From the NCBI GenBank assembly GCA_027559495.1, contig JAMXSV010000003.1:186001-250000 (forward strand): a stretch of 64,000 bases of DNA. Reading direction: 5' to 3'. A program made the position numbers and the translations under genes. The notes under the pieces are model-generated. The model was not told the origin of the DNA. It did no database searches and worked only from the letters and a program-made list of their open reading frames with translations. Each line of letters starts with the position of its first letter. Position 1 is the first letter of the stretch. Below, piece after piece: positions 12,838-24,790 of the stretch. The stretch is from Aurifilum marmelostoma. Taxonomy: Eukaryota > Ascomycota > Sordariomycetes > Diaporthales > Cryphonectriaceae.

Positions 12838-13180
12838 CAGCTAGAGGTCAATGGCCATTTCGATTTCGACCAGGTTCTGAGGTGCGGCAGCGATCTTTTC
12901 TGACCCCAAGAGCGTTCTCAACGTTGCTACAGGTCCTTGAGGCTGCGTACAGCACGTTGATATGGCAGTCCGCAGGTCGATGTTGAGGATTGCCAAGATG
13001 GTGGGCAACGAGACGCGGCATTCCTCACGAAAGAAAAAGGAGAAGACAATGCACAGAGGCTCCTGCAATCATTGCCACACATACACACTCGCTCGGCATT
13101 CTAAGGATGCGATCAGCCTTATCTTCCACCCGACGGATGATGCCGAGAGCGGCCCAACCACGCATCCTTGACGGCAAAAG
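12838..13180 (-). pseudogene. Possible coding relic or terminal exons of an unrecognised protein
   Basis: The minus strand reads a protein-like stretch WAALGIIRRVEDKADRILR at about 13165-13105. After an intron-like gap it continues as CRVSLPTILAILNIDLRTA, with QGPVATLRTLLGSEKIAAA further on, and ends at TAG near 12841. The residue composition (few Ser/Pro/Arg runs, alternating hydrophobics) differs from the noise around it and the frame is stop-free to its end. I found no convincing start codon or upstream exon and do not recognise the family. It could be the tail of a decayed gene, an unannotated small gene, or chance. Confidence 0.25.
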
Positions 13181-14864
13181 TCAAATCTTTCGGAAGCCGT
13201 GCCGTAGGTAGATCCATTTAGCACATTTGGCAGCGTCAGTCAGCAGTGGAGACGGTTGATGGGTCTCTGTTTCGACTACGGCGGGTCGTGAGCAGATGCC
13301 CTAGCGAATGCGCTTTCCTCACTCTATTTAATGCTGCTGCTTACAGCTTCAGGAACAGGTCTGACGCCTCCTTGCTCTCGGCCACGGGCATAAATCCAAT
13401 CATCTATGTTCCCCGAGTAGAGCACTACACTTCACCGAACAGGCTTATGTCCGTTACAAATATAACGTGACGAGATCATCATTTTGAGCCGCACCGAAAA
13501 GCAAGCCCGGTGCATCACTAGTCATCCTCTTGGCGCTGCGAGAATGGAGTCGATAGTACATGTCGGAGATTGGGAGTACCGGAGGTATACGTGAAGGCAC
13601 TTCTAGTGCGAGCAAAGAACAATTTCAGCCGGCATCAGCAGACTGCAGACGCCTTGCTGTGCGCCAAACTCGGCTCCAGGTACAACACCACTTCCGATCA
13701 CGAAAGGTGTGGCTGCATACAGCTAGCAGGTGGGCCACACCCGAGAAGTCATCTTTTGGGAGTCTAGCTCATCTCGATGCTCATGAAGGGCCAATTGTCA
13801 CAGGCGAAGATCTCACTATGGCGCCAAGAGCGGTCGATGGCAAGGTCAGATGCTTGAGACATCACGCATCCTCGTGGCCCTGGTAAGCAGAGGTGAATTG
13901 TCAGCCACCATCTGAGATTGATTCCCATCAGACACACGCGTACAGCTCAGCAGACAGTGCGTATCGACAGCACTGCGAGTGGGAGACTCGTGGCCAGGAG
14001 GCACCCAGTCTTGCTCGGCCCACTTGCCGCTCTTTTGGATGCCTGTCGTAAGCTGCACTTCGACGACTTTTCAGCTTACAGGAGCAAGCATACGTTCTGG
14101 TGACCGATTGATGAAAAATGGTCAGGACGCCGTGTACACACACAGACATAGTGGGCATGAGCCAAGGCAATGTCTTCACAATGATTTGAAGACACAGAAT
14201 TTTCAGACGGTAATTCTCACATCCCTTTTTATTCTCAGATCATCCCTATCCGAGACGTTCAGTGCGAGTATCTACTCATCTATAGCAGTTGGTCCACTTG
14301 GTTTGCAAGATCATTGAAGAGGCTTCAGAGCCTACACCAAGGAAAAAAGTCGTCGACTCGCGAGTTGCGTCAACGATTTCAGCTTACATTTGACCTCGCC
14401 TCTGGTCCCTACAGGTCCACAGCCCGACCAGTTGACGATGGAGCAACACATCACAATTGAACCGACGGTATTTTAGAATTTGACGCAAAACCCCGGCACC
14501 TCCTGCATCACCACCTGTGGATGCTTACGCCCATGGCGCCCTACGGCGGTCGGCACTACTACAGCCCATCCACTCAGTTAACAGCGACAGTCGTATCGTG
14601 GAACAAAAAAAAAAGCCATGACGAGGCCCGCTGCGAAGGACATATAATAGATCGACCGTTATTACGTCCCGCTCAAATTTGACTGATTGGCTAATGTAAT
14701 GGACCCCCACCTTACATCTACACGTATCTGCATGTGAGCACCGGCGGTAAATACGCAAGTCTAGTCATTCACTTAGCCAGGGCTGAGACAAGTAGATAGA
14801 CTGTGCAATGTGAGAAATGAATAGCGAGAAGGTACGTGATGGTCGATCTCTGCTTCCTCGTGCG

Positions 14865-14880
14865 CCCCCCCCCCCCCCCC
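14865..14880. repeat. C16 homopolymer
   Basis: Sixteen consecutive C residues followed by a TTCTTCTTTT tract, a length where base-call errors are likely. Confidence 0.9.
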
Positions 14881-15827
14881 TTCTTCTTTTCCCCTCCACC
14901 CATAAGCTCCAGGTCCACTCTTGGAGGCAGGTTAAAGAAGTCGCCGATTGCCCATAACAACAGACCAATGCAGGCTGCTGCTCGCTAGAGCCCATTTCAC
15001 ATGTGCATACCAGCATCCGAGCGAGGATGGCATTCTCCATAGCATGATACGTTCTCTTGCTGAGGCGAGACTCCTCCTTCAGGAGTGCAGAGGGTCGTAT
15101 CAATGCATGGTACCTCACGACGTAATCCTAAGCCGGATGGATGGGCGGTCTGAAATGTGGCGAGCCCAGGGACAAGTACTTACCCAAGTTTCATTTGGGG
15201 TAACTGGTTTGTTATTGTCACATCCGGCTTATGGCAAAGAAGGAGAGGGGGACGGGTTGCAGAAGACTAGGATTCGCTCACCACAGTGCGCAGCGAGAGA
15301 TCATCTGTGCTCGGGGTGAAACAAGGACCGGGCGGATATTCCGAGCCACTATGCCTCAGCGAGACCCGCTGCGGTGGTGTCGAGCAGGTGGTTCTGAGAA
15401 ATGACCAGCAACTCAAACGGTCCTCGGTCCTCCATCCAGCAGCCGGCCACATGCACACAGAGCGTGATCTTGTGTTGCAGTAGATCAGAACAACACCCGT
15501 CGCCACCCTGCCAAAATGCTTGGTCTGGCGATGCAGCAAGCCTCCCAAAGTCGTCAAGCGTTCTAGACTGTTGCCTTGGCTGTGCCGTCTGAATACCAGG
15601 AGCCCATCACTGATCATCGGCCTGCCCTCCCGCTGCTGACACCTCCGCCCTTTCTCTGCACACACACGCTTGCATTATGCAGTAGGTGGTGGTGGACTCG
15701 ACCAGGGTGGTTGTCCCTATGAGGAGAATGGTCCACCAGTGGCGTCGTCCTCCTTTGCACTACAGTCGCATTGATCTTCCCTCCTCGACTGGATGAACAT
15801 CATGCACCACCCTATCAACCCCATAAA

Positions 15828-15841
15828 CCCCCCCCCCCCCC
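15828..15841. repeat. C14 homopolymer
   Basis: Fourteen consecutive C residues in non-coding DNA, seen directly. Confidence 0.9.
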
Positions 15842-17529
15842 TTCCTTCCCCTGTGGAAATGGGTCTCGCGATCCCTCTTTGCAGATAAGAACACGTTCTG
15901 GACCCCCCGTTGTCTGGAACCGCCCACGCACACGGTGGCATTGCATGAAACTACCCAAGCACACACACACACACGTAAAGAAGAGGCGTTCTTGCGTGAA
16001 ACTGCGGTGCTGTTCTGGCCCATTTTCCTTTCGTTTTCTTCTTTTCTTCTTTTCCTTTTTCGTTTTTATAGTTTCCTCACTTCTTCCTTCTTCCTGTGAC
16101 CGCCATGCGTCAATAAATTATTTGTTATGGATGAAAGCGAAGTAGTACTAATTTCCTATACTCTTCATTACGAGCAAGAAGCGCCTAAATAGGCCCAGCA
16201 TCACTCATTACTTGTGAAAGAGAAGTGGAAAACACCGGGGTGGAGGAGGGGGGGGGGGGAAGAGATGAAGGTAAGATTGGGCTGCTGTCTTAGTATTAGT
16301 AAAACAAGTGCTGATCTTCTTTCATTTGATCTAATCCAGTATCTAACGTAGACCGACGTCGGCGTGTAACCTCGTAATTCCAAAGTAATTACACAAAAGT
16401 TTCTCTACATTCATTTCATAATTACCACATGTGTGCTGGGCAAATAAAAAAGTAAAATACACAATAAGAAAATAAAGAATGGAAAGAAATGAGAGAAAGA
16501 AAGGGAAATAGGAAAGAGCAAAAGCATAAAAGCAGACCCCCCTCTCCGGGGTTTGATTGAATCGCTCAAGCCACACTCAGCTCAATCTCGCCCAGACCCC
16601 TCCCCAAAAACAGCAATAGTCCGGGAAGAAATACGTAATCTCATACGTCGAACCAGACAGAGGCGAGGCAAGCCTTTCTTGCAAAAGGGGGATGAATGGA
16701 ATTTGTCAAAGGCAACTTAGCCGAGTTCTTTTAGTCTCTGGAGTTGGTGTGGTTATTACGGACAAAAAGGTCCTGCCCGTCTCGATGAGGCTCTCGGCTG
16801 GTTCCTCATATTCTTCATCAATGGAAAGGGAGGGGGGGGGGAGGGAGTGGGTGAGGGGAGCATTTATGGTTATCTGGACTTTCATGGTCGACGAGGGGCA
16901 AACATTTTTGCGTACCCGTATTCCCGAGAGAAGAACAAGCAATGAAACCAAAGAGAAACACAAATAAATTTTAGTGCGATACTTGGCACTGAAACTTCTT
17001 GTAATCCCCTATAAGCTCGTCTCGTCCCGAGCCTCTCTGGAAGTATTCCAGTCTCAAGAAGTCGCTCTTCCCAAGTGGTCCTTCTGCCTCTCCTCTTCGT
17101 ATTCGGTCGTATGCACTGTGAAGTGTATGTATGTACTCTGTACCTTGACACAAAAACAAAACGTTGCAACGCCATCTAGACCGATCCAGGTGCACAATCC
17201 GCTACCGTTCAAATCGAACGCCTCTTGCACCTGCTGCTCTGTCTCGCCCACTTGCTCGCCCCTTCGGTCTCCGGCCTCTTCTCCGCCCCCAACGTCCCAC
17301 TCTTCTTCTTCTTTCCTTGTTTTTTGATCTGTCTATATCTGTGATTTCTTCTGGGTCGGGCTCCGGCAACTTTCCATGATGCTTCCCAGGCGTGTCGTCT
17401 GCTGATTGGCCTAGCGCTGGTCGTGACGTTGCCTGCACCAAGGGTTGGCTGTCATCCCGAAACATTGCTGACTTGTCCTTGGAGGACGGGTGATTGCCGA
17501 TGGCGGCGACGGGCGCTCTTCTACTAGGC

Positions 17530-20040
17530 CTAGCCACCCTTCATCGCCTGCTTTCGGCGAACCCTCTCCGAAACGCGTGTGAGAGCCGTCTTGACCTCGC
17601 CTTTCTCGAAGGAATCGAGTGCGTAGTACGCTGGCGCAATTTCCATCAGCCACTCCGGGCGAACGCCCGTGACTGTTCGGATGTATTGCTGGAAGGGGGG
17701 GGGAGAGCAAAAAGTCAGCAATCCAAGGACGAAAGCGAAAGCAGTAGAAACAAGAAGAACCGTGACGTACCTTGCTGGTCAGAACGAATTCGTGATAGAC
17801 AACCCACTCAAAGTCCGCCTTAATGACACTAGAGGGGTGGATCAACACGGGCTGGTTGTCCTTGACCGTAGTGTAGCTCTTGCTGGTATCCTTCTTGGCG
17901 ACCTGCATGAAGAAGCCAGCTACCAAGGCGCGGCGGATGTTGGTGTAGTAGTTTTTATCACTAAAGTCTGTGCTCATGAGGTCGATCTCGTGCGTCTCCA
18001 TGATGCGCTTGAGCTGAGCGCGAACGTGGTCGGCCGAGGTCAGGTGGCGCAGGCTGCAGAAGTGCTCGTGGCACCACTGCTTCATGTCTGTGCCCTTGTT
18101 CATCTCACCCCTGAAGGCGTGGTATAAGTTGAGCAGGGTCAGGTGGTCACCATCCGGATGAGCGAAGTGGCCCTTCATCTCGTCGGCGCGCCTCCTCTCC
18201 TTGTTGGGTCGGAGCCAAGGCGAAGGCACAGAGAGCAGGGAGACGACGGAGAGGACCTCGTTGCTGCAGTAGAACTCGGGGCTGCTGATCAGCATCACGG
18301 CCAGCTGAGGGTCGAGAGGGAACTCGGAGGCCAGCTTGCCGAGGGCCGTGAGCTCGCCCTCGTCGTCCAGACAGGCCAGGAAGTTGAGCTCCTCGAGGGC
18401 GCGCATCATGGTCTCGGGCGCGGGCGGGTCAAGCAGGTCGAAGTGGACCAGATCTGTGACGCCCAGCCGCTTGAGCTGCAGGATGGTGTTGGACAGGTTG
18501 GACCGCAGGATCTCAGGATAGGTCTGCTCGATGAGCTCCTTCTTGTAGGCGGCTTCTGTGTACAGCCTGAAGCATTTTCCTGGCCTTGTACGACCGGCAC
18601 GACCCGCTCGCTGCTGGGCTGAGGCCTTGCTGATGGGGCTGACGAGAAGGGACTCGACTCGGATCCGGGGGTTGTAGATCTTTTGCTTGCTAAAGCCTGG
18701 ATCGACGACGTACACGATACCTGTGACACGCATACGCAGACAAGTCAGCTCAGTCTACCCTCCCCCCCCACCCGTCAAAGAGGCAAAGAAGCGCAGGACA
18801 AACAGGGAGAAGAGACATACCGTCGATGGTGAGTGATGTTTCTGCGATGTTGGTGGCGATGATGCACTTCCTGCCCGCCCGGCCGCCAGGCTTGAAGGGA
18901 GCAGGCGCATCGTTGAAGATGCGCTGCTGCTGATGGGGCGGCAGCGTGCCGTACAGAGGGTAGATGGCCATAGGACCGACGTCGGACTCGCGAACCATCT
19001 CGTCGACCTCGAGCCTGATACGCCTGCAGGCATCCTCGATTTCTTCCTCTCCTGTCAGGAACAGCAAGATGTCCCCCCTCGTCCTCAGTGGCATGAATCT
19101 GGAGCACCGTCCTGATGGAGGCCTCGATATAGTCCCTCTCCGCCTCAGGGGTGTAGAAAAGCGACACGGGGTGCGTGCGACCGGGAACTGCCAGCAGCGG
19201 GGCATCGTAGAAGTACTTCTGGAACTTCTGAGCGTCGAGGGTGGCAGACATGATTATGATCTTGAGGTCACTCCTGCGCTGCGAGATCTCCTTCAGCAGG
19301 GCCATCAGGATGTCGGTGGCGAGGGTACGCTCGTGGGCCTCGTCGATGATGATACAGGCGTAGCGGGACATGTCGTTATCGTGCATACACTCGCGCAGCA
19401 GCTGACCGTCGGTCATGTACTTGAGCATGGTCTTGTCGGAGGTGCAGTTGTCGAAACGGACGCTGTAGCCGATCTCCTCACCTAGCTTGACGTCCATCTC
19501 GTCGGCGACACGCTGGGCGACGCTGGTGGCAGCAACACGGCGGGGCTGTGTACAGGCGACCAGCTTGCCGGTGAACTGGGGCAGCTCATCGTAGATGACA
19601 TACTGAGGGATCTGTGTGGTCTTTCCCGAGCCGGTCTCACCGACAAAGACCATGATCTGGGTGTTGTGGTAGATATCGAGGAACTCCTGCCTGTGCTTGT
19701 GGACGGGGAGGTCGCGACGGCCCTGGAGGATTCTGAAGTATTTCTGGCTGTGGGGTTCGCCGGTCCAGGGGCTGCTGTCGGAGTCCTCGAGCTTGGCAGC
19801 CTGCTGGGCTGTGGTCTCGTGGCGCGTGATGCCCTTGAAGGCAGGCCAGCCCGAGGACCTCGCACTGCCGCCACTACCATTCTGCGCATCGTAGGTGTGG
19901 GCCAGGTAGGGGTTATACTTGTTGTTGTTCATGGCGTCGGTGTTGTCGCCGTCTGCTCGGGCCCTCTTAGGGGAGGCAGGAGAGTCTTCGTCGTCGGCAC
20001 TGGGGCGCTTTGTGCCTTTCGAGAAGCCTGTGTCAGCCAT
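17530..20040 (-). CDS. PRP43: Prp43-type DEAH-box RNA helicase, with one apparent +1 frameshift
   Basis: Prp43 is an ATP-dependent RNA helicase that disassembles the intron-lariat spliceosome and acts in ribosome biogenesis. Three exons: 18821-20040, 17771-18720 and 17530-17688. Motif I GETGSGKT starts at residue 134, DEAH is at 233-236, SAT follows in motif III, and motif VI QRAGRAGR is at 443-450. The winged-helix, ratchet and OB-fold regions end in QYIRTVTGVRPEWLMEIAPA, the Prp43 hallmark. The frame stays open upstream of 20040, but MADTGFSKGTKRPS fits the family and the upstream part is His/Leu-rich repeat translation. The exons sum to 2329 nt, one too many. The surplus base lies in the G6 run (plus-strand C6 at 19073-19078): with five, the protein reads HATEDEGDILLFLTGEEEIE in frame. 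Corrected length is 775 aa, against 767 in yeast as I recall it. It is divergent from the PRMT5 gene. Confidence 0.95.
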
Positions 20041-21054
20041 GACGACAACCAACAGTCTCTTTCGATGCGTGTGGCAGTGGAGAAGATGAAGGTGGTGGTG
20101 GTGGTGGTGGCAGCAGCAGTCGCTGGAGCCCTTGGGAAGGAGGTGTGACTTGAGGCACAAGGTTTGGTGGCAGTGGTGGTGATGATCAGGGACAGCCTCA
20201 TCGTACAGTAGCGATCTTTTTTGGTAAAATTTCTGGACCCTGGATCCAGGCTTGCTGATCTGCGGCAGGCAACTTTTGGGGCTGGCACTACAGCGCTGTG
20301 GAGCTAAATAGCATGTGAGGCCCACCTAAAAGTTGGTGGGGTCAAGAGAGGTCTGAGTTAGGAGATGGAATTTTTGGTTTTCGATGTGGGAAGATTCACT
20401 TGATCAGAAAACAACCCAAGATAGGCTTCTGTGTGGTGAGAAGATTGGGATTTAACTGTTGTTTCCCTTGGGTGATTTATTGTTTTGTTTTTTCGAAAAT
20501 GAATAGACACAGCAGCATGAAGTTAGGTGTCACTGCCTTGGGATTTCAAAGAAGTACCCAGGCAGTGACAGCCAGGCCCCAAGACAGCGTACTGTAGAAT
20601 GCTACTGTACCTGCCCCCCAGGCCTGGACTACCCACTATCACCTACTGTCACCCACTGTAAGCTCCCTGGTACAACCCCTACCGAAAGCTCGGTTTAAGG
20701 GTTCAGGATGCACCTAGACAATCATTATCACATCTGATGATGACCAGAACTCAACCTCGTGTGAATTGACAGACATGAAAATGACTTCAGGGAGTCGAAA
20801 TAATTCAATGAAGACCTTGACCATATAGATTAGACGAAAGCCCAAACATCCATCATTACACATAAGATCTCTGAGTGCAAAATGGCCCCCCTCCTCTCCC
20901 ATGATATCCCGCCAACACCCAACAAAAAAAAAAAAAAAAAATCATGCTCCATAAATTTTCCTTTCCTCCTCACCGAACCGGCACCTACGTGTTGTTGTCT
21001 CCATTTTTGAGCAAGACAGACCGATTGCCTCAACGGCAAGGCCAGAACATAAAA
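20041..21054. promoter_or_regulatory. Shared divergent upstream region of PRP43 and PRMT5
   Basis: About 1 kb between two start codons facing away from each other. Next to PRP43 is a (GGT)n-type leader (about 20090-20112). Next to PRMT5 is an A18 run at about 20924-20941 and a pyrimidine-rich leader. No gene is visible between them. A bidirectional promoter is inferred from the arrangement only. Confidence 0.5.
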
Positions 21055-23697
21055 ATGCCCTCTGATGGGTCACTGAACCCAGAGTCGGAGGAGTTTCCCC
21101 AGCTCCGTCCAGCCTTCTGGATCGGCCAGCACGACTCGTCCAGGGTCGACACTCTTACTGATGGCCATTACGATCAGATTCTCAATTCTGGGGTGAGTCT
21201 GAGTGAAATTCCTTCCTCTTGTGATTCGTTCTCGTCTGCCTTTGTTGAGCATTCTTGACTGATGCTGCCCTCCTCCTCAGTTCGGGTTTGCCACTGCGCC
21301 CATCACCAACGAGCACTTCCACCAGCGTGCCAAGGACCTCTACAGGGCTCACCTGAGCGAGCTCGAGGCCTCGGGGCTCTCGGCCAAGGAGAAGACCAAC
21401 CCGTCTTTTCCAGGCCCCATCCTGCCCACCCTGACCGATAAAGACAGCGGCCTGGGCCCGTGTCCCTACATTGGCAATGTACTGGCGTACTCCAGCCCGT
21501 GGATCGACCTTGGCTCCGCGGACCCCATTGTCGCGAGCATCTCTCGTCAGGCCCTCAACCTGGAGGTAGCCTTTGCCAACTGGTGTGGCGTGCGCAGCAT
21601 CATAGTTCCTGGACCCAGGAGGGATGATGACGCGAGGGCTGTGGCCCAGTTCGCACGAGCGATCCAGGAGACGTTCGATGTGGCCACCAGGGTGAACATC
21701 ATCATTCACATGCCAATGTATCGTGAGCCAGGCTTGGAGGAGAAGGCTGCGCTGCTGTCGACCGAGGTCCTCGGACAGGAGGGCAAGGCCAATGAGAAAG
21801 CACAAGATATGAAGGGGCAACCGCAGCAGGAGGATGAGGTCGATCTTTTTGGTGCGTGGGACACCTGGCACACGATCCGATCAGTCTGCAACTACGCGAC
21901 CAGGTTGTTTGTTGGTAAGTACAAGTCTGGTCCTCTCGATATGAGTGCATCCTCAATCATACACACCCTTTTCCCATCAAGGTGAATGCATACATGCTAA
22001 ACTGTCTGCTAGCCCTCAGGATACCCAAAAGGCTTCCGGAGATGGAACTGCAGACACGCTGGTTTGCCGAGCCCCTCCACTACCTGACCCTTGGGCCCAA
22101 CACATTCCAGCCCAACAAGACGGGTAATCCTTCTCTCTCCCGTCACCACCAGGACCTGATCTCGACGTACATGCGCCTCAAGACTGCCCCATGGTTCCTC
22201 CTGTACGACGTAGGCCCGTCCAAGTCAGACCTGGACAAGGCTGTCCACACAGCACAGACCCTGCATTCCGACTTCCCTTCGCTGGCCGAGGCCGCGAACA
22301 GCACCAACCTGGCCAGGAGCCTGCCAGGACTGACGCCACACATCATGTACATGAGCCACCTCCAGCGCCAGCAGGAGCCCTACACGCGGCTGGAGACGGA
22401 GACCCTGACGAGCTTCCAGGACTGGCTGCAGTCGCCGCTCCAGCCGCTCTCGGACAACCTCGAGTCCGCCACGTACGAGATGTTCGAGGGCGACCCGGTC
22501 AAGTACGACCTCTACGAGCAGGCCATGTTCGAGGCCATGAGCGAGTGGAAGGTCCTCGGCAAGCCCACCAGCAGCGGCACCGCCTCCCCCGACGAGCTGA
22601 TCGTGACCGTCGCCGGCGCGGGCCGCGGTCCGCTCGTGACCCGCGCCCTGCGCGCCAGCGAGAGGAGCGGCATGCCGATCCAGCTCTGGGCCGTCGAGAA
22701 GAACCAGAATGCCTATGTCTACCTGCTGCGGCAGAACGCCGCAGTGTGGGGCGGCCGCGTGCGGGTGGTCAAGACGGACATGCGCGACTGGGCCGGTCCC
22801 GTCGAGGGCGGCGGCACCGGCAAGGTCGACATCCTGGTGACGGAGCTGCTGGGCTCGTTCGGCGACAACGAGCTGTCGCCCGAGTGTCTGGACGGCATCC
22901 AGCGGCACATTGCGCGCCCGCACGGCCTCTCGATCCCGGAGAGCTACACGGCCTGGCTCAGCCCCATCTCCACGCCGCGGATCCACGCGCACCTGCGCAC
23001 GACGGTGCTGCCCGGCGACGCCAACGCCTTCGAGACGCCCTGGGTGGTGCGCCTGTACCAGATGGACCTCGTGGCGCAGCGCGTGCCGGGCCGGCCGCGG
23101 TTCCAGCAGGCCTGGGAGTTTGTGCACCCGGTCTGGGGCTCGCTGCAGGAGAAGTGGGAGGCCAAGGAGGACCCCAAACCCATGCCGCGGACGCTTGGGG
23201 GCGGTGCCATGAACAACTCGGGCGGGCTCAATGAGCACAATGCTAGGCACTGCCACCTGACCTTCTACTGCCGGCCCCGCGGGGTGATACATGGGCTGGC
23301 CGGGTACTTTGAGTCGACGCTGTACACGCCGCAGACGGGCAACGGCAGCAAGGAGCTGGTGGAGCTGAGCATCCTCCCGGATCAGATCGACAGGAAGAGC
23401 AGAGACATGGTGTCCTGGTTCCCCATCTTCTTCCCGCTCAAGGTATGTGGCATTTTCTTTCGTGTCTTCTTCCTTTTTCCCTTCCTAGTCTTACCCATGC
23501 TGACCTGAAAGCAGCAACCCCTCTACTTCCCCCAGGACTCGGAGCTAGAGATCAGCATGTGGCGGCAGACGGATGACACGCGCGTGTGGTACGAGTGGAT
23601 GGTCGAGGCGTATACATGGGTAGGCGCCAAGACAAGAGTCAAGGTGGGCGCCTCGGAAATGCACAGCAGCAAGAAGGTGGCGTGCCTCATGCAGTAG
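21055..23697 (+). CDS. Protein arginine methyltransferase 5 (PRMT5/Skb1/Hsl7 type)
   Basis: Type II arginine methyltransferase making symmetric dimethylarginine on Sm proteins, histones and other targets. Four exons: 21055-21192, 21281-21914, 22013-23442 and 23515-23697 (794 aa, in frame throughout). The N-terminal half is the TIM-barrel domain (PYIGNVLAYSSPWIDLGSAD). The SAM-binding loop VAGAGRGPL is at residues 457-465. The double-glutamate active-site loop is ELLGSFGDNELSPECL, with Glu535 and Glu544, and the C-terminal beta-barrel closes with WRQTDDTRVWYEW. The frame is open to an upstream ATG at 20944, but MPSDGSLNPESEE at 21055 is the likelier start because the upstream residues look like leader. 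Exon 3 uses the acceptor at 22012, not the one at 21981, because only that joins LFVALRIPKRLP in phase. It converges with the SmF gene. Confidence 0.95.
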
Positions 23698-24167
23698 CAG
23701 AGACGGATGGATGGATGGATGGATGGATGGATTTCCAGCGTTTGGTGGGTAGAAACTGCTTGGGGTTCCTGGCTGAACAGGAACAATCTTGTTTTTATTT
23801 GAAAGAGGCACTGGCTTTTTTAAAATATGGTCGTACCTAGAAAATGGTCCATATAGCTGACACCCTCCCTTCTGGTCTTCCCGTCATCGATCGAGCGTGT
23901 TGCAGTTCATGCGGCCCAGCAGCATGGCATGGTCTTTTCCTCCATGAAGCGCCGGATCCTCGTAACAATATCCCGCCCCCCTTTCTCCAGTGCGCAGCAA
24001 ATCGTGCCTGATATGCCTCCTCGTGCGCGGTCCTGGATCCATTTCGTGGTGTGGATCGTCACACTTTAGCGTTGTGCTTCTCTTCTCCTCGAAGACTATC
24101 CTGCGCTCCTCTCTGTCTCTTCGCCACGTCTCCCTTCTTTCAAAACAAGGCAACGCATTCATCATCA
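23698..24167. other. Convergent intergenic region between PRMT5 and SmF
   Basis: The two 3' ends meet here. A (GGAT)n microsatellite begins eight bases after the PRMT5 stop. No gene is visible. Confidence 0.6.
23705..23732. repeat. (GGAT)n microsatellite in the PRMT5 3' UTR
   Basis: About seven tandem GGAT units directly after the TAG stop, presumably transcribed. Confidence 0.9.
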
Positions 24168-24790
24168 TCAACCCTCCATCTTGGCATCCCCGTTCTCCCC
24201 GTCTGATCCCGCGGCTCTGATCCAGAGCACATTGTTGCACCTAATCAGCACCTGACCTAGGGAGCCAGAGAAGTTGTTTTTTATGTACTCTTGGGCCTCG
24301 GCGAGCTGGATGTTCATGTAGCTGTCGATAGAGACACTGCGGAAGAGGGAGCAAGGCAACGTTAGTCAGAGACTGATGCTTCCTCCCGCGGAGAGGGGAC
24401 GAGGGAAGTAAGGCGCTCACAGTCTGCCCTTGTACTCGGTCTCGTTCCACTTGAGGCGGACAAAGATTTCCTTGTTGACCCTGTGCGCAACGAATCGCTT
24501 GTGTTAGTCAAGCGGGCGACGAAGTTTCTGGCTCGGTCGGTCGGGGGCCCACATGCCGAGCAAACACCAATCGCGGACGAGTGTTGCGAATAAGAAATGA
24601 GAGTTCAAGTCGGGAAGAAGACGTACAGGTCCTGGAGGAACGGTCTGGGGTTGACTGGCATAAACTGTAAGAGGTAGAGTCTTGTTAGCCAGCTGCTGCT
24701 CTGCTCTTCCTCCTGCTTTTTTTCCTTTTCATCTTCATCCTGCAGGGCGTTCTATCCATTTTTGGGTGTTGGTTGAAGACGTACACTCAT
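24168..24790 (-). CDS. Small nuclear ribonucleoprotein F (SmF)
   Basis: One of the seven Sm proteins forming the ring on U1, U2, U4 and U5 snRNAs. Four exons: 24785-24790, 24627-24664, 24421-24480 and 24168-24336, giving 90 aa, typical for the family. Exon 1 codes only for Met-Ser. The protein opens MSFMPVNPRPFLQDLVNKE; Sm motif 1 is VRLKWNETEYKGRLVSIDSY, and Sm motif 2 is LIRCNNVLWI. All junctions have GT-AG ends and consistent phase. It would be missed by any method that ignores six-base exons. Its neighbour PRMT5 belongs to the enzyme class that methylates other Sm proteins. Confidence 0.95.

Larger units (their letters stand above)
8358..17529. other. Gene-poor stretch upstream of the small gene and downstream of PRP43
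   Basis: Over 9 kb without a convincing gene apart from a possible relic near 12838-13180. Open frames of up to about 250 codons exist (for example minus strand 9844-10590), but they cross simple repeats and have no domain signal. Tracts include (TG)n at 9257-9272, (CA)n near 10335-10352 and 15960-15974, C16 at 14865-14880 and C14 at 15828-15841. The region may be a degraded or fast-evolving segment. Confidence 0.5.

Noticed and set aside
20041..20325. Upstream extension of PRP43 in the same frame
   Set aside because: Open but made of His/Cys/Leu runs from (GGT)n repeats; the start at 20040 matches the family N-terminus.
22225..23292. 355-codon minus-strand frame and 347-codon plus-strand alternative frame
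   Set aside because: Both are shadows of the GC-rich third codon positions of the PRMT5 exon, which has the family motifs.
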